From the NCBI RefSeq assembly GCF_004959775.1, contig NZ_SJZG01000005.1:1-64000 (forward strand): a stretch of 64,000 nucleotides of DNA, read 5' to 3'. The notes below the pieces were generated by a model, which had not been told where the DNA came from, did no database searches, and worked only from the letters and a program-made list of their open reading frames with translations. The translations under genes and the position numbers were made by a program. Shown here one piece after another: positions 32,815 through 42,132 of the stretch. How positions within the stretch are numbered: position 1 is the first letter of the stretch; the number at the start of each line of letters is the position of its first letter. This stretch comes from Agromyces sp. H66 (GTDB lineage: Bacteria; Actinomycetota; Actinomycetes; Actinomycetales; Microbacteriaceae).

Positions 32815-32837
32815 ATAATAACGCGCTGCGTTATTAT
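32815..32837. promoter_or_regulatory. higBA operator palindrome
   Basis: ATAATAACGC-GCT-GCGTTATTAT is a perfect 10-bp inverted repeat. Its AT-richness stands out from the surroundings and TATTAT-like -10 sequence is embedded in it. It lies immediately upstream of higB and is the expected HigA (or HigBA) binding site. Confidence 0.8.
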
Positions 32838-32868
32838 CGGCAAGCGTTATGGACCGGTGAGCCGACAG

Positions 32869-33921
32869 TCAGCGACTGGGCGCATAGCCGCGCAACCACC
32901 GCGTGATTGCCCCGTAGGCGGCATCCCGCACCGGCCGGCGCGACAGGAAGACGTCGTGCAGTGCCCCGTCGATGCGTGCGACCGTGACGTTCGGCCCGAG
33001 CCTGAGCGTGCGCTCGGCGATGTCGTCGACGACGAGTACGACATCGCTCGAGAACATCTCGTCATCCCACCGCGGCTGGATGGTCGAGCGCGCCGACAGC
33101 AGCGTGAGCACCGGTGCGCCAACGTCGATGCCGGCGGCGACGGTCGCGTGGCCGGCCAGCACGGCGGTGAGCCAGGCGGGATACACCCGGAAACTCGGAT
33201 CCGGCCGCCACTCGTGCGAGTACTCCCACTCGCCGTCCTGCTCCTTCGCGATGGTGCGGGTGTAGAAGCCGAGGTCCACGTTCGGCATCGGCCCCATCGG
33301 ATTCACGCGAGCGCCCCAGCCGACCACCGGCGCGAGCGCCTCGCGACCGATCCGGCTGCCCTGGAACTCCAGCCACGGGCTGTTGAGCACGAGCGCGGCG
33401 GCCCGCCCCGGGTTCCGGGCGGCCCAGAGGCTCAGCGTGAGGCCGCCGGTCGAGTGACCGAGCAGGATGAGCGGCCTGGTGGATGCCGCCGCTGCGGCAT
33501 CCGTCGACGTGCGTGTTGCGGGTGCCCCGTGCCCCATCGCCTCGAGCGCCGCCTCGATGTCGGCGTCGTAGGCGGCGAGGTCGGTGATGTAGCCCGGCGT
33601 CTGGCCGGGTCGGAGACTGCGGCCGTACTTGCGCAGGTCGAGCGCGAAGAAGCGCGCACCGGCGCCGGCCCAGAACTCGGCGAGCTCGTGGTTGAAGAAG
33701 TAGTCGCTCCAGCCGTGCACGTACAGGACGTCGGTTCCGGATGCCTCGCCTGCGGGCCGTGGCTTCCATGGCCACTCGTACCAGGGCCGCGGCTTCGGCC
33801 GGTACCGCACGAGCGTGGCAACGACCTCGCCCTCGTCGTCGGCGCCGAGCGGAAGCGTGAGCTGCTCGTATCCGTCGCCGAGCACGTCGGGGCGCCATCC
33901 CTCGACGCGCTGCTCGGCCAC
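32869..33921 (-). CDS. Alpha/beta hydrolase (S33 / lysophospholipase-like)
   Basis: A 350-residue protein. GTG at 33921 is preferred to ORF extensions because homology starts soon after and a G-rich ribosome site (CAGGGGG) precedes it. Core features: VLYVHGWSDYFFNHELAEFW (oxyanion-hole region), FFALDLRKYGRS, the nucleophile elbow GHSTGGL, a central Asp-containing strand (VVLVVDDI) and a C-terminal His (GALHDVFLS). It resembles the PldB/monoglyceride lipase group; substrate not predictable. A Ser/Ala-rich insert near residue 150 separates core strands. It is followed, on the map, by the pilus operon but is probably independent. Confidence 0.85.
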   Translation of the reverse strand: MAEQRVEGWRPDVLGDGYEQLTLPLGADDEGEVVATLVRYRPKPRPWYEWPWKPRPAGEASGTDVLYVHGWSDYFFNHELAEFWAGAGARFFALDLRKYGRSLRPGQTPGYITDLAAYDADIEAALEAMGHGAPATRTSTDAAAAASTRPLILLGHSTGGLTLSLWAARNPGRAAALVLNSPWLEFQGSRIGREALAPVVGWGARVNPMGPMPNVDLGFYTRTIAKEQDGEWEYSHEWRPDPSFRVYPAWLTAVLAGHATVAAGIDVGAPVLTLLSARSTIQPRWDDEMFSSDVVLVVDDIAERTLRLGPNVTVARIDGALHDVFLSRRPVRDAAYGAITRWLRGYAPSR

Positions 33922-33991
33922 GGCACCCCCCTGCTCGTGGTCCCAGCCTACGGAAGGGGGCTCGCCCCAGTCGCGGGGCTCGTCGCTCAGC

Positions 33992-34861
33992 TCAGGAGAA
34001 CGCCCCGATGATGCCGAGGACCGCTGGGAAGAGCAGCACGATGAACAGGACCGGCAGGATCGCGAAGACAAGCGGGAACACGACCTTGATCGGCACCTTC
34101 ATCGCGCTCTCCTCGGCGCGCTGCCGACGCTTCACACGCATCTCCGACGACTGCACGCGCAAGACGTCGGCGATCGCGATGCCGTAGCGGTCGGCCTGTT
34201 GCACAGCCCGGATGAACCGCTTGAGATCGTCACAGTCGGTGCGGGTGAGAAGTGCCGCGTAGGCGTCGAACCGGGAGCGCCCGATCGACATGTCCTGGAG
34301 GGTGCGAACGAGCTCCTCCGACAGCGGGCCGGTGGTGTTTCGGGCCGCCTTCGCCATCGCCGATTCGAAGCCGAGGCCGGCCTCGACGGCGATGGTCATC
34401 TGGTCGAGGGTGTCGGGCAGCGCCAGAAGGATGGCCTTCTGCCGGTCGTCGGCACGACTCGAGAGGATCACGTCGGGCGCGACGAGCACCAGCACGGCGA
34501 ACACGATGCCGAGCGCAGTCTGGAGCGGAGCCTTTGAGAGCGCGATCGTCGCGACCATGACGAACACGGCCACCACCGCCAGGGCGAGCCGGAGCACGAG
34601 GAACCCCCCGACGGTCCACTGCTGCGACTTGCCCGCGTGGATGATCTTCCGTTGGATCCATCCCGTGTACCCGCGCGGCATGACGGCGTTCAGCGACTCG
34701 GCGAACGTGCGCCGTTCGACGCGGATGCGCTCCGACTCGGTCGGCGGCGCGACGACGGCGGCGACATCCGCCCGTGAGGGGATGGCGCTGATCGCGATGA
34801 AGACGAGCACACCGATGCCGACCGCGACGGCCGCGATGGCGAGGTAGACGACGAGGGTCAC
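33992..34861 (-). CDS. tadC: TadC-like pilus assembly platform protein
   Basis: A 289-residue type II secretion F-domain protein with membrane helices at the N-terminus, middle (AVVAVFVMVATIAL) and C-terminus (FPLVFAILPVLFIVLLF). The cytoplasmic F domain is seen at MTIAVEAGLGFESAMAKAA. GTG at 34861 has AGGAG upstream. It is the last gene of the Tad operon, 11 bases after tadB. With TadB it forms the inner-membrane platform on which TadA acts. Confidence 0.88.
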   Translation of the reverse strand: MTLVVYLAIAAVAVGIGVLVFIAISAIPSRADVAAVVAPPTESERIRVERRTFAESLNAVMPRGYTGWIQRKIIHAGKSQQWTVGGFLVLRLALAVVAVFVMVATIALSKAPLQTALGIVFAVLVLVAPDVILSSRADDRQKAILLALPDTLDQMTIAVEAGLGFESAMAKAARNTTGPLSEELVRTLQDMSIGRSRFDAYAALLTRTDCDDLKRFIRAVQQADRYGIAIADVLRVQSSEMRVKRRQRAEESAMKVPIKVVFPLVFAILPVLFIVLLFPAVLGIIGAFS

Positions 34862-34872
34862 CGGCGGGCTCC

Positions 34873-35823
34873 TTAGAACTTCACTCTGACGACGGCGGAC
34901 ATCCAGAACGTGCCGACGGCCATGAGCACGATCGCGATGATGATCGCGAACCAGCCGAGCGGGGACTCCACGAAGGGCGCGAGGTAGTCGGGCCGAAGAA
35001 TCAGTACCGCAGCGACCACGACGATGGGCAGCAGGATGAGCACGGTCGCCGACAGACGACCCTCGGCGCTCAGTGCCTTCACCTGTCGCCGGATCTGGTT
35101 GCGCTCGCGGATCGTGGCCGCGGTGCGCTGGAGCGTCTCGCTGAGGTTGCCTCCGGTCTCGCGGTTGATCTGGATGGCTTGAGCCGCCCACGAGAAGTCG
35201 TCGGAGCGCATCCGTTCGGCGGTGTCGGCGAGCGCCTCGCCCAGATCGCGACCGATGCGTGTCTGGTTCACGACCCGCGCGAACTCCTCCGTCGTCGGGG
35301 AGTCGGCGTGTTGGGCGACCGAGTCGACTGCCTGCAGCAGGCCGTGGCCCGCCCGGAGGTTGCCAGCCACGAGCTGCAGGGTGTCGTCGAGCTGGTCTGC
35401 GAACCGGGCTCGGCGCCGGTCGGTTCGGATGTTCAGGTAGGCCGAGACCAGGAGCGGCGAGGCTGCAGCGAACAGGACGCCGAGCACGACCGCCCAGAAC
35501 GTCCCGAACCCGATGAGCACGCCGATGAGGCCGAGCACGGCGGCAACTGCGAACACGATGATGAGGAAGGCCGACGGCTCGGAGCGAATGCCGGCGAGCT
35601 CGAGCCGCTCGCTACCGAACATGCGACGGTCGCGTTGGCCGGCCGCCTGCTCGATCGTCTCGACCGCGCGGCGGGTGGCCTTCTGCAGTGCCGAGACGTG
35701 TTCGGCACCCGGCGCGATGCGACGCTCGACGGCCACACGCTTCGGCGGCGGCGCGATCACGAGGAATACGAGCGCGAAGAGCGCAAGCAGGACGCAGACC
35801 GCGCCGACGGCGAAGACCGTCAT
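34873..35823 (-). CDS. tadB: TadB-like pilus assembly platform protein
   Basis: A 316-residue T2SSF-domain protein. N-terminal transmembrane helix (VCVLLALFALVFLVI), a cytoplasmic coil, two central helices, the F domain (DQLDDTLQLVAGNLRAGHGLL, then INRETGGNLSETLQR) and two C-terminal helices. ATG overlaps the tadA stop by four bases (ATGA). Confidence 0.9.
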   Translation of the reverse strand: MTVFAVGAVCVLLALFALVFLVIAPPPKRVAVERRIAPGAEHVSALQKATRRAVETIEQAAGQRDRRMFGSERLELAGIRSEPSAFLIIVFAVAAVLGLIGVLIGFGTFWAVVLGVLFAAASPLLVSAYLNIRTDRRRARFADQLDDTLQLVAGNLRAGHGLLQAVDSVAQHADSPTTEEFARVVNQTRIGRDLGEALADTAERMRSDDFSWAAQAIQINRETGGNLSETLQRTAATIRERNQIRRQVKALSAEGRLSATVLILLPIVVVAAVLILRPDYLAPFVESPLGWFAIIIAIVLMAVGTFWMSAVVRVKF

Positions 35824-37409
35824 CGGATCTCCCCGAGCAGCGATCCCGGCCGCGGCTGGTAGCGGAACACCTCGGTCGGCACCGAGATACCCACCTCCGC
35901 GAAGCGCTCGACGAATCGCGGGCGCACTCCGGTCGGCTCGGCGCGACCCATGAAGCGGCCCTCTGCATCAAGACCGGCGCCATAGTCGAATGCGAAGACG
36001 TCCTGCATGGTGACGACATCGCCTTCCATGCCGTGGATCTCGGTGAGGCTGACGACCCGGCGAGTGCCGTCGCGAAGGCGTGCGATCTGCACGATGAGGT
36101 CGATCGCCGATGACACCTGCTCACGGATCGCCCGCAGCGGCAGGTCCATTCCCGCCATGAGCACGAGCGTCTCGAGCCGCGACAGCGCGTCCCGCGGAGA
36201 GTTCGCGTGGATCGTCGAGATCGACCCCTCATGGCCGGTGTTCATCGCCTGCAGCATGTCGAGGCTCTCGCCCCCACGCACCTCGCCGACGACGATGCGG
36301 TCGGGCCGCATACGAAGCGAGTTGCGCACGAGGTCGCGGATCGTGATCTCGCCACGGCCCTCGATGTTCGCGGGCCTGGACTCGAGGCGTACCACGTGCT
36401 CCTGCTGCAGCTGCAACTCGACCGCATCCTCGATAGTGATGATGCGCTCGTCGCCGGGGATGAAGCCCGACAGCACGTTGAGGAGCGTGGTCTTACCGGT
36501 GCCGGTACCGCCCGACACCAGGACGTTGAGTTTCGCCCGCACCGCGGCATCCAGTACCGTCGCGATCTCGCTGCTCATCGTGCCCGAGGCGATGAGATCG
36601 TCGACCGTGAACGGGGTGCGCGCGAACTTGCGGATGGTGAGCGAGGAGCCGTCGACCGCGAGCGGCGGGATGATCGCGTTGACGCGAGATCCGTCCTCGA
36701 GGCGGGCGTCGACGAGGGGCGACGACTCGTCGATGCGACGGCCGACACGTGAGACGATCCGTTCGATCACGCGGCGCAGCTGCGCCTCGCCCGAGAATCG
36801 GCTCGGCGATTCGTACAGTCGGCCGTTGCGCTCGACGTAGATCTGGTCGTGGCGGTTGACCATGATCTCGCTGACACCCGGGTCGTCGAGCAGGGGCTCG
36901 AGCGGTCCGAAGCCGAGCACGTCGGCCCCGATCTCGGCAATGAGGCGGTTGCGCTCGGCCGGTGTCAGTGCGACCTGCTCGACTTCGATGATGCGCCCGA
37001 GTTCCTCGCGGGCGATGCCGTGCAGTTTCTCCTCGGAGAGTGTCGGGTCGTTGAGTCGGGCGCCGATCCGGCCGAAGAGCTCCTGCGCGGCGCGCTCCTT
37101 GAGTTCGGCGAACGGGTCGATCGTCGCCGGTGTGTGCGGAACGCCGCTGCCGGCGACAGCCTGCCATGTGGACGTGTGCCCCTCGGTCCCGGCGGGGCCG
37201 CTCGAGTGGGACTTCGCCGCGATCGCTGCAACCTGGTCTCCCGGAAGATCGAATGCCTGAGGGCGCGTCGAGACCCCCGATCCGTCGGAGCCGTCGGCCG
37301 CGCCGGACCCGAGGAGCTCCGCCAGCGACGGGGCGATCTCATCGGGCATCTCCGCAGCGTGCGTGGCGTTGATGCGTTCGCGCCGATTCAGGCGATCACT
37401 GAGGCTCAT
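35820..37409 (-). CDS. tadA: TadA/CpaF secretion ATPase of the Flp pilus
   Basis: A 529-residue type II/IV secretion ATPase. After an acidic, variable N-terminus of about 110 residues comes the N-terminal docking region (DDPGVSEIMVNRHDQIYVER), Walker A GGTGTGKTTLLN near residue 300, Asp box (RIITIEDAVELQLQ), Walker B region (DRIVVGEVRGGE) and the His box (GHEGSISTIHANS). It powers pilus extension and possibly retraction. It overlaps tadB at one end and the tadZ stop at the other by four bases each. Confidence 0.94.
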   Translation of the reverse strand: MSLSDRLNRRERINATHAAEMPDEIAPSLAELLGSGAADGSDGSGVSTRPQAFDLPGDQVAAIAAKSHSSGPAGTEGHTSTWQAVAGSGVPHTPATIDPFAELKERAAQELFGRIGARLNDPTLSEEKLHGIAREELGRIIEVEQVALTPAERNRLIAEIGADVLGFGPLEPLLDDPGVSEIMVNRHDQIYVERNGRLYESPSRFSGEAQLRRVIERIVSRVGRRIDESSPLVDARLEDGSRVNAIIPPLAVDGSSLTIRKFARTPFTVDDLIASGTMSSEIATVLDAAVRAKLNVLVSGGTGTGKTTLLNVLSGFIPGDERIITIEDAVELQLQQEHVVRLESRPANIEGRGEITIRDLVRNSLRMRPDRIVVGEVRGGESLDMLQAMNTGHEGSISTIHANSPRDALSRLETLVLMAGMDLPLRAIREQVSSAIDLIVQIARLRDGTRRVVSLTEIHGMEGDVVTMQDVFAFDYGAGLDAEGRFMGRAEPTGVRPRFVERFAEVGISVPTEVFRYQPRPGSLLGEIR

Positions 37410-38746
37410 TGGGATCGTCTCCTCCTGTGGATGCGGCGACGGGTCGGATACGCCGTGGGTTCGATTCGCTGCACGAGCGTGCGCACCGCTTTGGCCGCCG
37501 AATCACGGGGATCGTTGTGGATGAGGGGAACCCCGGCGTTGGCCGCGAGCAGCACGCCCGACGATCTCGGCACGACAATGTCCGGGGCTGCCCCGATGAT
37601 CGGCTCCGCGTCGGCAACGACCAGTCCGGTGTTCTTCTCGACGGCGTTCAGCACGATGTGCCGGTTCTGCGGCAGGAGCCCGAGTGCCACGAGCAACTCG
37701 AACTCGGTGCGCAAGGCACGCAGGCTTGCGACGGTGAGGGATGTCACGAAGATGCCGTCGGTCGCATGCTCCAAGGCGGTCAGGGTGTGCTCGCCGAGCC
37801 CGGGCGTCGTGTCGATCACCACGTACCGGAACATCGTCGCAAGGCGGTCGATGAGTGCGCCCATGCGGTGGGGGTCGATCGTGTCGGCGAGCTCGGGCGA
37901 ACGCGGCGCGGGGATGACGAAGAAGTCGTCGACGTGGCGGATGAGCAGGGTCTTGATCAGCACCTCGTCATCGGCCGCGTCGACCGCCTCGACGAGGCCA
38001 CGCGTCGCAGTCAGATCGAGCACGTTCGCGATGTCGCCGAACTGGAGGTCGGCGTCGATGAGCACGACGGAGTGCGGCGCGACCTCGGCAAGTCCTGTCG
38101 CGAGGTTCACCGCCATCGTGGTCTTACCCTGACCGCCTTTGGGCGCAGCGACGGCGATGACCTCGGTACGCACCCCCTCGACGTCGGGCAGTGTCCATTC
38201 GGGTTCGGCCGGCTCGGCAACCGCTTCGGGGGATGCCTCGACCACCGCCTCCGCGGCAGGTGGCTCCGCCGATGTCGCCTCGGGTTCGATGCGCAGGTCC
38301 ACGAGTGAGATGGTGGCCTCTCCGTCGGACGGATCGGCCACGTCGTCGGTCGTCTCGGGCGGCACTGCCCTGCCGGCCGTCACCAGCCATTCGTCGAGCC
38401 GACCGATGAGCGACTCCGTCGCGGCATCCGTCGCCTCGGGGCTCAGCACCGCGTGCATGCCGACCTCCTCGACCCAGTCCTCGAGGTCGGAGCGCTGTTC
38501 GCGGACGACGACGACACCGATACCCGGGTGCTGTTCGCCGAGGGCGACCGAGAGGGACTTGGTCTCATCGAGTGTCAGCAGCGGACCGAGCAGGGCGATC
38601 GCTGGGGTTTCCCTGACGCGGTCGACCGCCTCGTCGACGCCGAAGGTGAGGTACTCCCCCGGAAGCGTCTGCAGGCGGGCGCGGAAGAGCCGGCGGAGCC
38701 GGGTCTCGTACTCTGCGCTTCTGCTGACGAGGAGGTAACGCGTCAC
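37406..38746 (-). CDS. tadZ: TadZ/CpaE-like pilus localisation ATPase
   Basis: A 446-residue protein starting at GTG 38746, which overlaps the rcpC stop (GTGA). Residues 1-120 are a degenerate receiver-like domain, 120-190 an acidic Ala/Glu/Pro linker, and the rest a ParA/MinD-type ATPase with deviant Walker A APKGGQGKTT near residue 200 and the ADLQFGD and DTTPGLGEHTL motifs. TadZ proteins position the pilus machine, often at a pole. The C-terminus is strongly basic (RRRIHRRRRSQ). Confidence 0.88.
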   Translation of the reverse strand: MTRYLLVSRSAEYETRLRRLFRARLQTLPGEYLTFGVDEAVDRVRETPAIALLGPLLTLDETKSLSVALGEQHPGIGVVVVREQRSDLEDWVEEVGMHAVLSPEATDAATESLIGRLDEWLVTAGRAVPPETTDDVADPSDGEATISLVDLRIEPEATSAEPPAAEAVVEASPEAVAEPAEPEWTLPDVEGVRTEVIAVAAPKGGQGKTTMAVNLATGLAEVAPHSVVLIDADLQFGDIANVLDLTATRGLVEAVDAADDEVLIKTLLIRHVDDFFVIPAPRSPELADTIDPHRMGALIDRLATMFRYVVIDTTPGLGEHTLTALEHATDGIFVTSLTVASLRALRTEFELLVALGLLPQNRHIVLNAVEKNTGLVVADAEPIIGAAPDIVVPRSSGVLLAANAGVPLIHNDPRDSAAKAVRTLVQRIEPTAYPTRRRIHRRRRSQ

Positions 38747-39498
38747 TGCCAGGCGTTGCTTCCGTCGACGGGAGAAGTGCCGCTGTTGTCTGTGGCATCG
38801 TTCTCGAGAGTGAGCCACATCTGCGCGTAGTCGGCAGACTCACCCTCGGTGAACCACACCCAGCGCTCGACGTCGTGTGCCGAGAGCGCGATGGTGACCA
38901 TCACGTTGGCGTCGGAGCTCTGGTCGATCTCCTCGCCGGTCTCGGGATCGACACGAGCCACACCCTGCACGCGTGTCACGAGCACTCCGTGGAACGCGAA
39001 TCGCGTGATGGGATTGATGACATCCTCTTCGCCACCCGGCTCATCTGGGTCAACCGTGCCCACGAGCCCGATCCGATCGCCCGCAGTGACCTGGCCGCCG
39101 ACCACTCGGTCGGCCGGCAAGGTGAACGACACGAGCTGCATGCCCGGGGGCACTGCGACCGATCCCGCCGCCGCGTCGGCGGGATCGACGAAACGACCCT
39201 CACGAAGGATGTCGCCCGGCAAGAGGTCGGCGGAGGTGACGAGCCCCTCGAGGTCTGCGAGGTCGGTGACGGCGTCTTCGGGCACGGCGTTGCGCGGGAG
39301 ATTGCCGACTTCGAGCACCGCCTGCACCGCGTCAAGCGTGGCGCCTTGCGACACCGGTTCAGTGACGACGTACGCCTCGACGAGCTCAGCGCCCTCGGCC
39401 GCACGAGCATCGGCACCACTGACGTAGTTCAACACGGCGAATCCACCGGCCGCGGCCAGGATGACGGCGACGACGGCGCCGATGATGCGAGTCTTCAA
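38743..39498 (-). CDS. RcpC/CpaB-like Flp pilus assembly protein (SAF domain)
   Basis: A 251-residue protein. TTG at 39498 is the best start because a membrane anchor follows at once (KTRIIGAVVAVILAAAGGFAVL). A beta-clip SAF domain (PVSQGATLDAV through LPGDILREGRFVDP) and the CpaB core (LPADRVVGGQVTAGDRIGLV) are present. In Gram-negative Tad systems CpaB helps the outer-membrane secretin; here, with no outer membrane, it probably acts in the cell wall or as a periplasm-like adaptor. Confidence 0.85.
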   Translation of the reverse strand: MKTRIIGAVVAVILAAAGGFAVLNYVSGADARAAEGAELVEAYVVTEPVSQGATLDAVQAVLEVGNLPRNAVPEDAVTDLADLEGLVTSADLLPGDILREGRFVDPADAAAGSVAVPPGMQLVSFTLPADRVVGGQVTAGDRIGLVGTVDPDEPGGEEDVINPITRFAFHGVLVTRVQGVARVDPETGEEIDQSSDANVMVTIALSAHDVERWVWFTEGESADYAQMWLTLENDATDNSGTSPVDGSNAWQ

Positions 39499-39551
39499 GA
39501 TGGTGGAGCTTTCTGTAGGGAAGGCCGGCGGGTCGCGCCCGCAGGACTCGA

Positions 39552-40595
39552 TCAGTTGATGAGGTCGTCGACCTCCGCAGGCGTCAGCGTGAGCTTGACG
39601 ACCATGGCGCCGCCGCCGGGTCCGCCGGTCTCGACGCCGGGATCGGTCGTCGTGACCTCGACGAACTCTCCCTGAAGGAAGCGGCAGTCGTTGCCCTTCT
39701 CCTTGCACGCAGGGACGGGGTCTACCGCCTCGGGGTCCAACCGCTCGCCGCCCGAGACGCTGTAGCCGGTGATACGGAAGCCCACGTAGACCCTGATGTC
39801 GTAGGTCTTGTGCGCGAGCTCGCCGTAGTGCACGGGCAGGTAGACGATCCGCCCCTCGTCGATCGCCGCATCCAGATCGTCTTTGCAGCCGTTCGGAACG
39901 GCGTTGCCCGGCTCGATGACGGCGCCGTCCTCGATGCTCGTATAGGCGCGGCAATCGTCTTTCGAGATCGGGTCGAGCCACCCGAATCCACCGTCGATGA
40001 CGTGACCGTTGTGCGCGATGTCGCAGTCGAGCTCCGACGTCTTGCCTTCGGGTTCCGTGTCGAAACGGATCGTGTAGTGCACGCCGTCACCGATGATCCC
40101 GGGGTCGGCGAGCGGGTCGGCTTGGCACGCCGAAACGCTGAACGGGAAGGAGTAGCCGCCTCCGACGCCATCCCAGGTCGCCGAGGCCGTGGCTCCCACG
40201 GTCGTCGCGTCGATGCCGATGAGCTGGGCAAGCGGGTGACGCAGTTCGTTGCTGCCGTCGGCTTCTCGAGTCTTGGTCGTGACCGTAACGACATCCGCCC
40301 CGTCGATCGTCGCGAACCTCACTTCGTGAATTTCGGCCGCACCATCGTTCGCATCGTTCGCGTTCGCGTATCCGCCGGCGGTGGCCACATAGGTTCCGCA
40401 GTCGCCTGCAGCGCAATCGAGTGCCACCGCGAGCGCGGCCGCATCCGCGCCGTTCTGAAGTTTGGCGCGTTCGGCGTACAACGCGCCAACGTCGATCGCG
40501 ATGGCACCGGCCCCGAGCAGCGGGATGAGCGCGAACGCCACGACGGTTGCCGTCGCCCCCCGTTCATCGCGAAAGCGCCGCATCAGCCGCCGCAT
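39552..40595 (-). CDS. TadG-like minor pilin/surface protein
   Basis: A 347-residue protein with a prepilin-like start: RRFRDERGATATVVAFALIPLLGAGAIAIDVG, here split as DERGATATVVAFALIPLL and GAGAIAIDVGALYAERAKLQ. The external part has paired cysteines. It matches the TadG_N family. ATG at 40595 overlaps the tadE-like gene by 13 bases, with GAGGAG upstream; a second ATG four codons later sits in a TGATG overlap and could be used too. Confidence 0.85.
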   Translation of the reverse strand: MRRLMRRFRDERGATATVVAFALIPLLGAGAIAIDVGALYAERAKLQNGADAAALAVALDCAAGDCGTYVATAGGYANANDANDGAAEIHEVRFATIDGADVVTVTTKTREADGSNELRHPLAQLIGIDATTVGATASATWDGVGGGYSFPFSVSACQADPLADPGIIGDGVHYTIRFDTEPEGKTSELDCDIAHNGHVIDGGFGWLDPISKDDCRAYTSIEDGAVIEPGNAVPNGCKDDLDAAIDEGRIVYLPVHYGELAHKTYDIRVYVGFRITGYSVSGGERLDPEAVDPVPACKEKGNDCRFLQGEFVEVTTTDPGVETGGPGGGAMVVKLTLTPAEVDDLIN

Positions 40596-41023
40596 GGCAT
40601 GACTCCTCTTCCGGTGAGTGTGATGGCCCCGACTCCGGGAACCCAGGCCTCGAGGCCGGTGATCGTTTCGAGGGCGAGCGTGACGACGACCTCCGCGTCG
40701 CCACCGCCGGCAACTGAGCAGACTTGCGGAGTCGTGACCGTCGGCACGCTCTGGAGCGACGTCGCAGCGTTCGTGGCAGCAGCCGTCGCGTCACCCGCGT
40801 CGCGTGTGATTGCAAGAACTCTCGCGCCCTCACGGGCGGCATTCGTCACGGTCAACTGCTGGTTGAAGATGTAGCCGAATTCGATGATGCCGAGCAGTAG
40901 CACGATGAGCGGGATGAGGACGAGGGCGAACTCCACCGCCGCCGCACCCGTCTCGTTCGAACGGCGGCTACCAACGAGGGTGGCGCCGGAAGATGTCCGA
41001 CGCCACCCTGACCTCGCGTTCAA
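40583..41023 (-). CDS. TadE-like pseudopilin
   Basis: A 146-residue pseudopilin. ETGAAAVEFALVLIPLIVL shows the Gly, then Glu at +5, Phe and hydrophobic helix of TadE prepilins, so processing by the prepilin peptidase is expected after the Gly at about residue 26. The exported part (VTNAAREGARVLAITRD) is typical TadE. It lies 21 bases after the Flp gene. Confidence 0.88.
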   Translation of the reverse strand: MNARSGWRRTSSGATLVGSRRSNETGAAAVEFALVLIPLIVLLLGIIEFGYIFNQQLTVTNAAREGARVLAITRDAGDATAAATNAATSLQSVPTVTTPQVCSVAGGGDAEVVVTLALETITGLEAWVPGVGAITLTGRGVMPCGG

Positions 41024-41044
41024 TGTCCGGTCTCGCCGGGGCTG

Positions 41045-41239
41045 CTATTCGGTGGCGCCGCCGAGCTCCGTGGTGACCTCGTTGAAGGCGCCCGCCAGAG
41101 CAGCGGCGAGGAAGCCGAGCGCAGCGATGATGCCGACTGCGACGATACCAATGATCAGGCCGTATTCAGCGGCGTTGCCGTCCTCTTCGGCACGGAGCGA
41201 GTTGATGAGCGCGCGAGCGCGCGTGTATGCCTTGAGCAT
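41045..41239 (-). CDS. Flp-type major pilin
   Basis: A 64-residue pilin. ATG at 41239 follows AAGGA. Leader MLKAYTRARALINSLRAEED precedes GNAAEYGLIIGIVAVGII and a Gly/Ala-rich tail. The EY pair after small residues marks the Flp family, though the Gly lies one residue nearer the Glu than in the canonical G-XXXX-EY site, so the cut may be after Asp19. Its start is the operon's first gene; 216 bases upstream are free of genes. Confidence 0.88.
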   Translation of the reverse strand: MLKAYTRARALINSLRAEEDGNAAEYGLIIGIVAVGIIAALGFLAAALAGAFNEVTTELGGATE

Positions 41240-41455
41240 GCGTAGATCCTTCGGGGGTCGGGGGAAACGACACGCCACCGGCGACCGCCAGCGACTGCTT
41301 GAAGCTATCGGCGCGGGCCACCCTGAGGCCATGCCCCCATTTGGGGGACGCATCCGCAGGAATCCTCAGATTCGAGACCGGATCCGCATGATTTCGGGGC
41401 TCGACTGAGCATCTGTCACCCACTTTGGGGTAGGGGCAGGTACCCGACCGGCCAT
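41240..41455. promoter_or_regulatory. Upstream region of the Tad operon
   Basis: A gene-free gap between the Flp gene and the prepilin peptidase stop. It contains CCCCCA-TT-TGGGGG (41334-41347) and a related half-site CTTTGGGG at about 41423-41430. These could be regulator sites or, for the first, the hairpin ending the peptidase transcript. Confidence 0.4.
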
Positions 41456-42106
41456 CTATCCGCCCACGAACAGCACCGCGATCAACGCCCCCATGAGCAT
41501 CGACGGCCCGAAGGGGATCGACCCGCGCAACGTCACCCGCCGCAGCAACAGCGCGACGATGGCCAGAACCCCGCCCACCAGGAACGCCGCGAGCAGGCCC
41601 ACGAGCCACGCGCTCAGCCCGAACCAGCCGAGCACGAGGCCGATCACGAGGGCGAGCTTCACGTCGCCCATCCCCATCGCCGATGGCGAGATGAACGCGA
41701 GCAGGAAGTACACCGCGAACATCCCCCCGGCGCCGGCGACCGCCCAGAGGAGCGGCCACCACGTGCCGGCAGCCCACGTCGGCGGCACGAGCAGCAGGCC
41801 GACGACGCCGAGCGTCGGGAAGACGACGGCGTTCGGAAGCCGCTTCTCGGCGAGGTCGACGAGGGTGAGCACGGTCGCGGATGCCGCGAAGACGAGCAGC
41901 GCGGGGAGGATCCACGAGAGCCCGAACCGCAGCGCGAGCACGCCGAACGTGAGCGCGGTGAGCGCGGCGCCGACGATGCGCACGGTGCGCAGGGGCATCC
42001 GCTCGCCCTTCATCGAGCGCTGGGTCCAGGCGGCGAGGGGCCACCAGCCGAGGACGGCGCCGACGATCGCCGCGCCCAGGGTGAAGAGGACGTGGGCGAC
42101 GGGCAT
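41456..42106 (-). CDS. Prepilin peptidase (A24 family, TadV-like)
   Basis: A 216-residue membrane aspartic peptidase. The two catalytic Asp sites are DLAEKRLPN and GMGDVKL (the GxGDVK family signature), with about six membrane spans. It lacks the N-terminal methylase domain of long PilD-type enzymes. TACGCT lies seven bases before the ATG, so the transcript is probably leaderless and separate from the Tad operon. It would process the Flp and TadE/TadG-like precursors. Confidence 0.88.
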   Translation of the reverse strand: MPVAHVLFTLGAAIVGAVLGWWPLAAWTQRSMKGERMPLRTVRIVGAALTALTFGVLALRFGLSWILPALLVFAASATVLTLVDLAEKRLPNAVVFPTLGVVGLLLVPPTWAAGTWWPLLWAVAGAGGMFAVYFLLAFISPSAMGMGDVKLALVIGLVLGWFGLSAWLVGLLAAFLVGGVLAIVALLLRRVTLRGSIPFGPSMLMGALIAVLFVGG

Positions 42107-42132
42107 GAGGTGCAGCGTAGCGGCTTGAGCGG

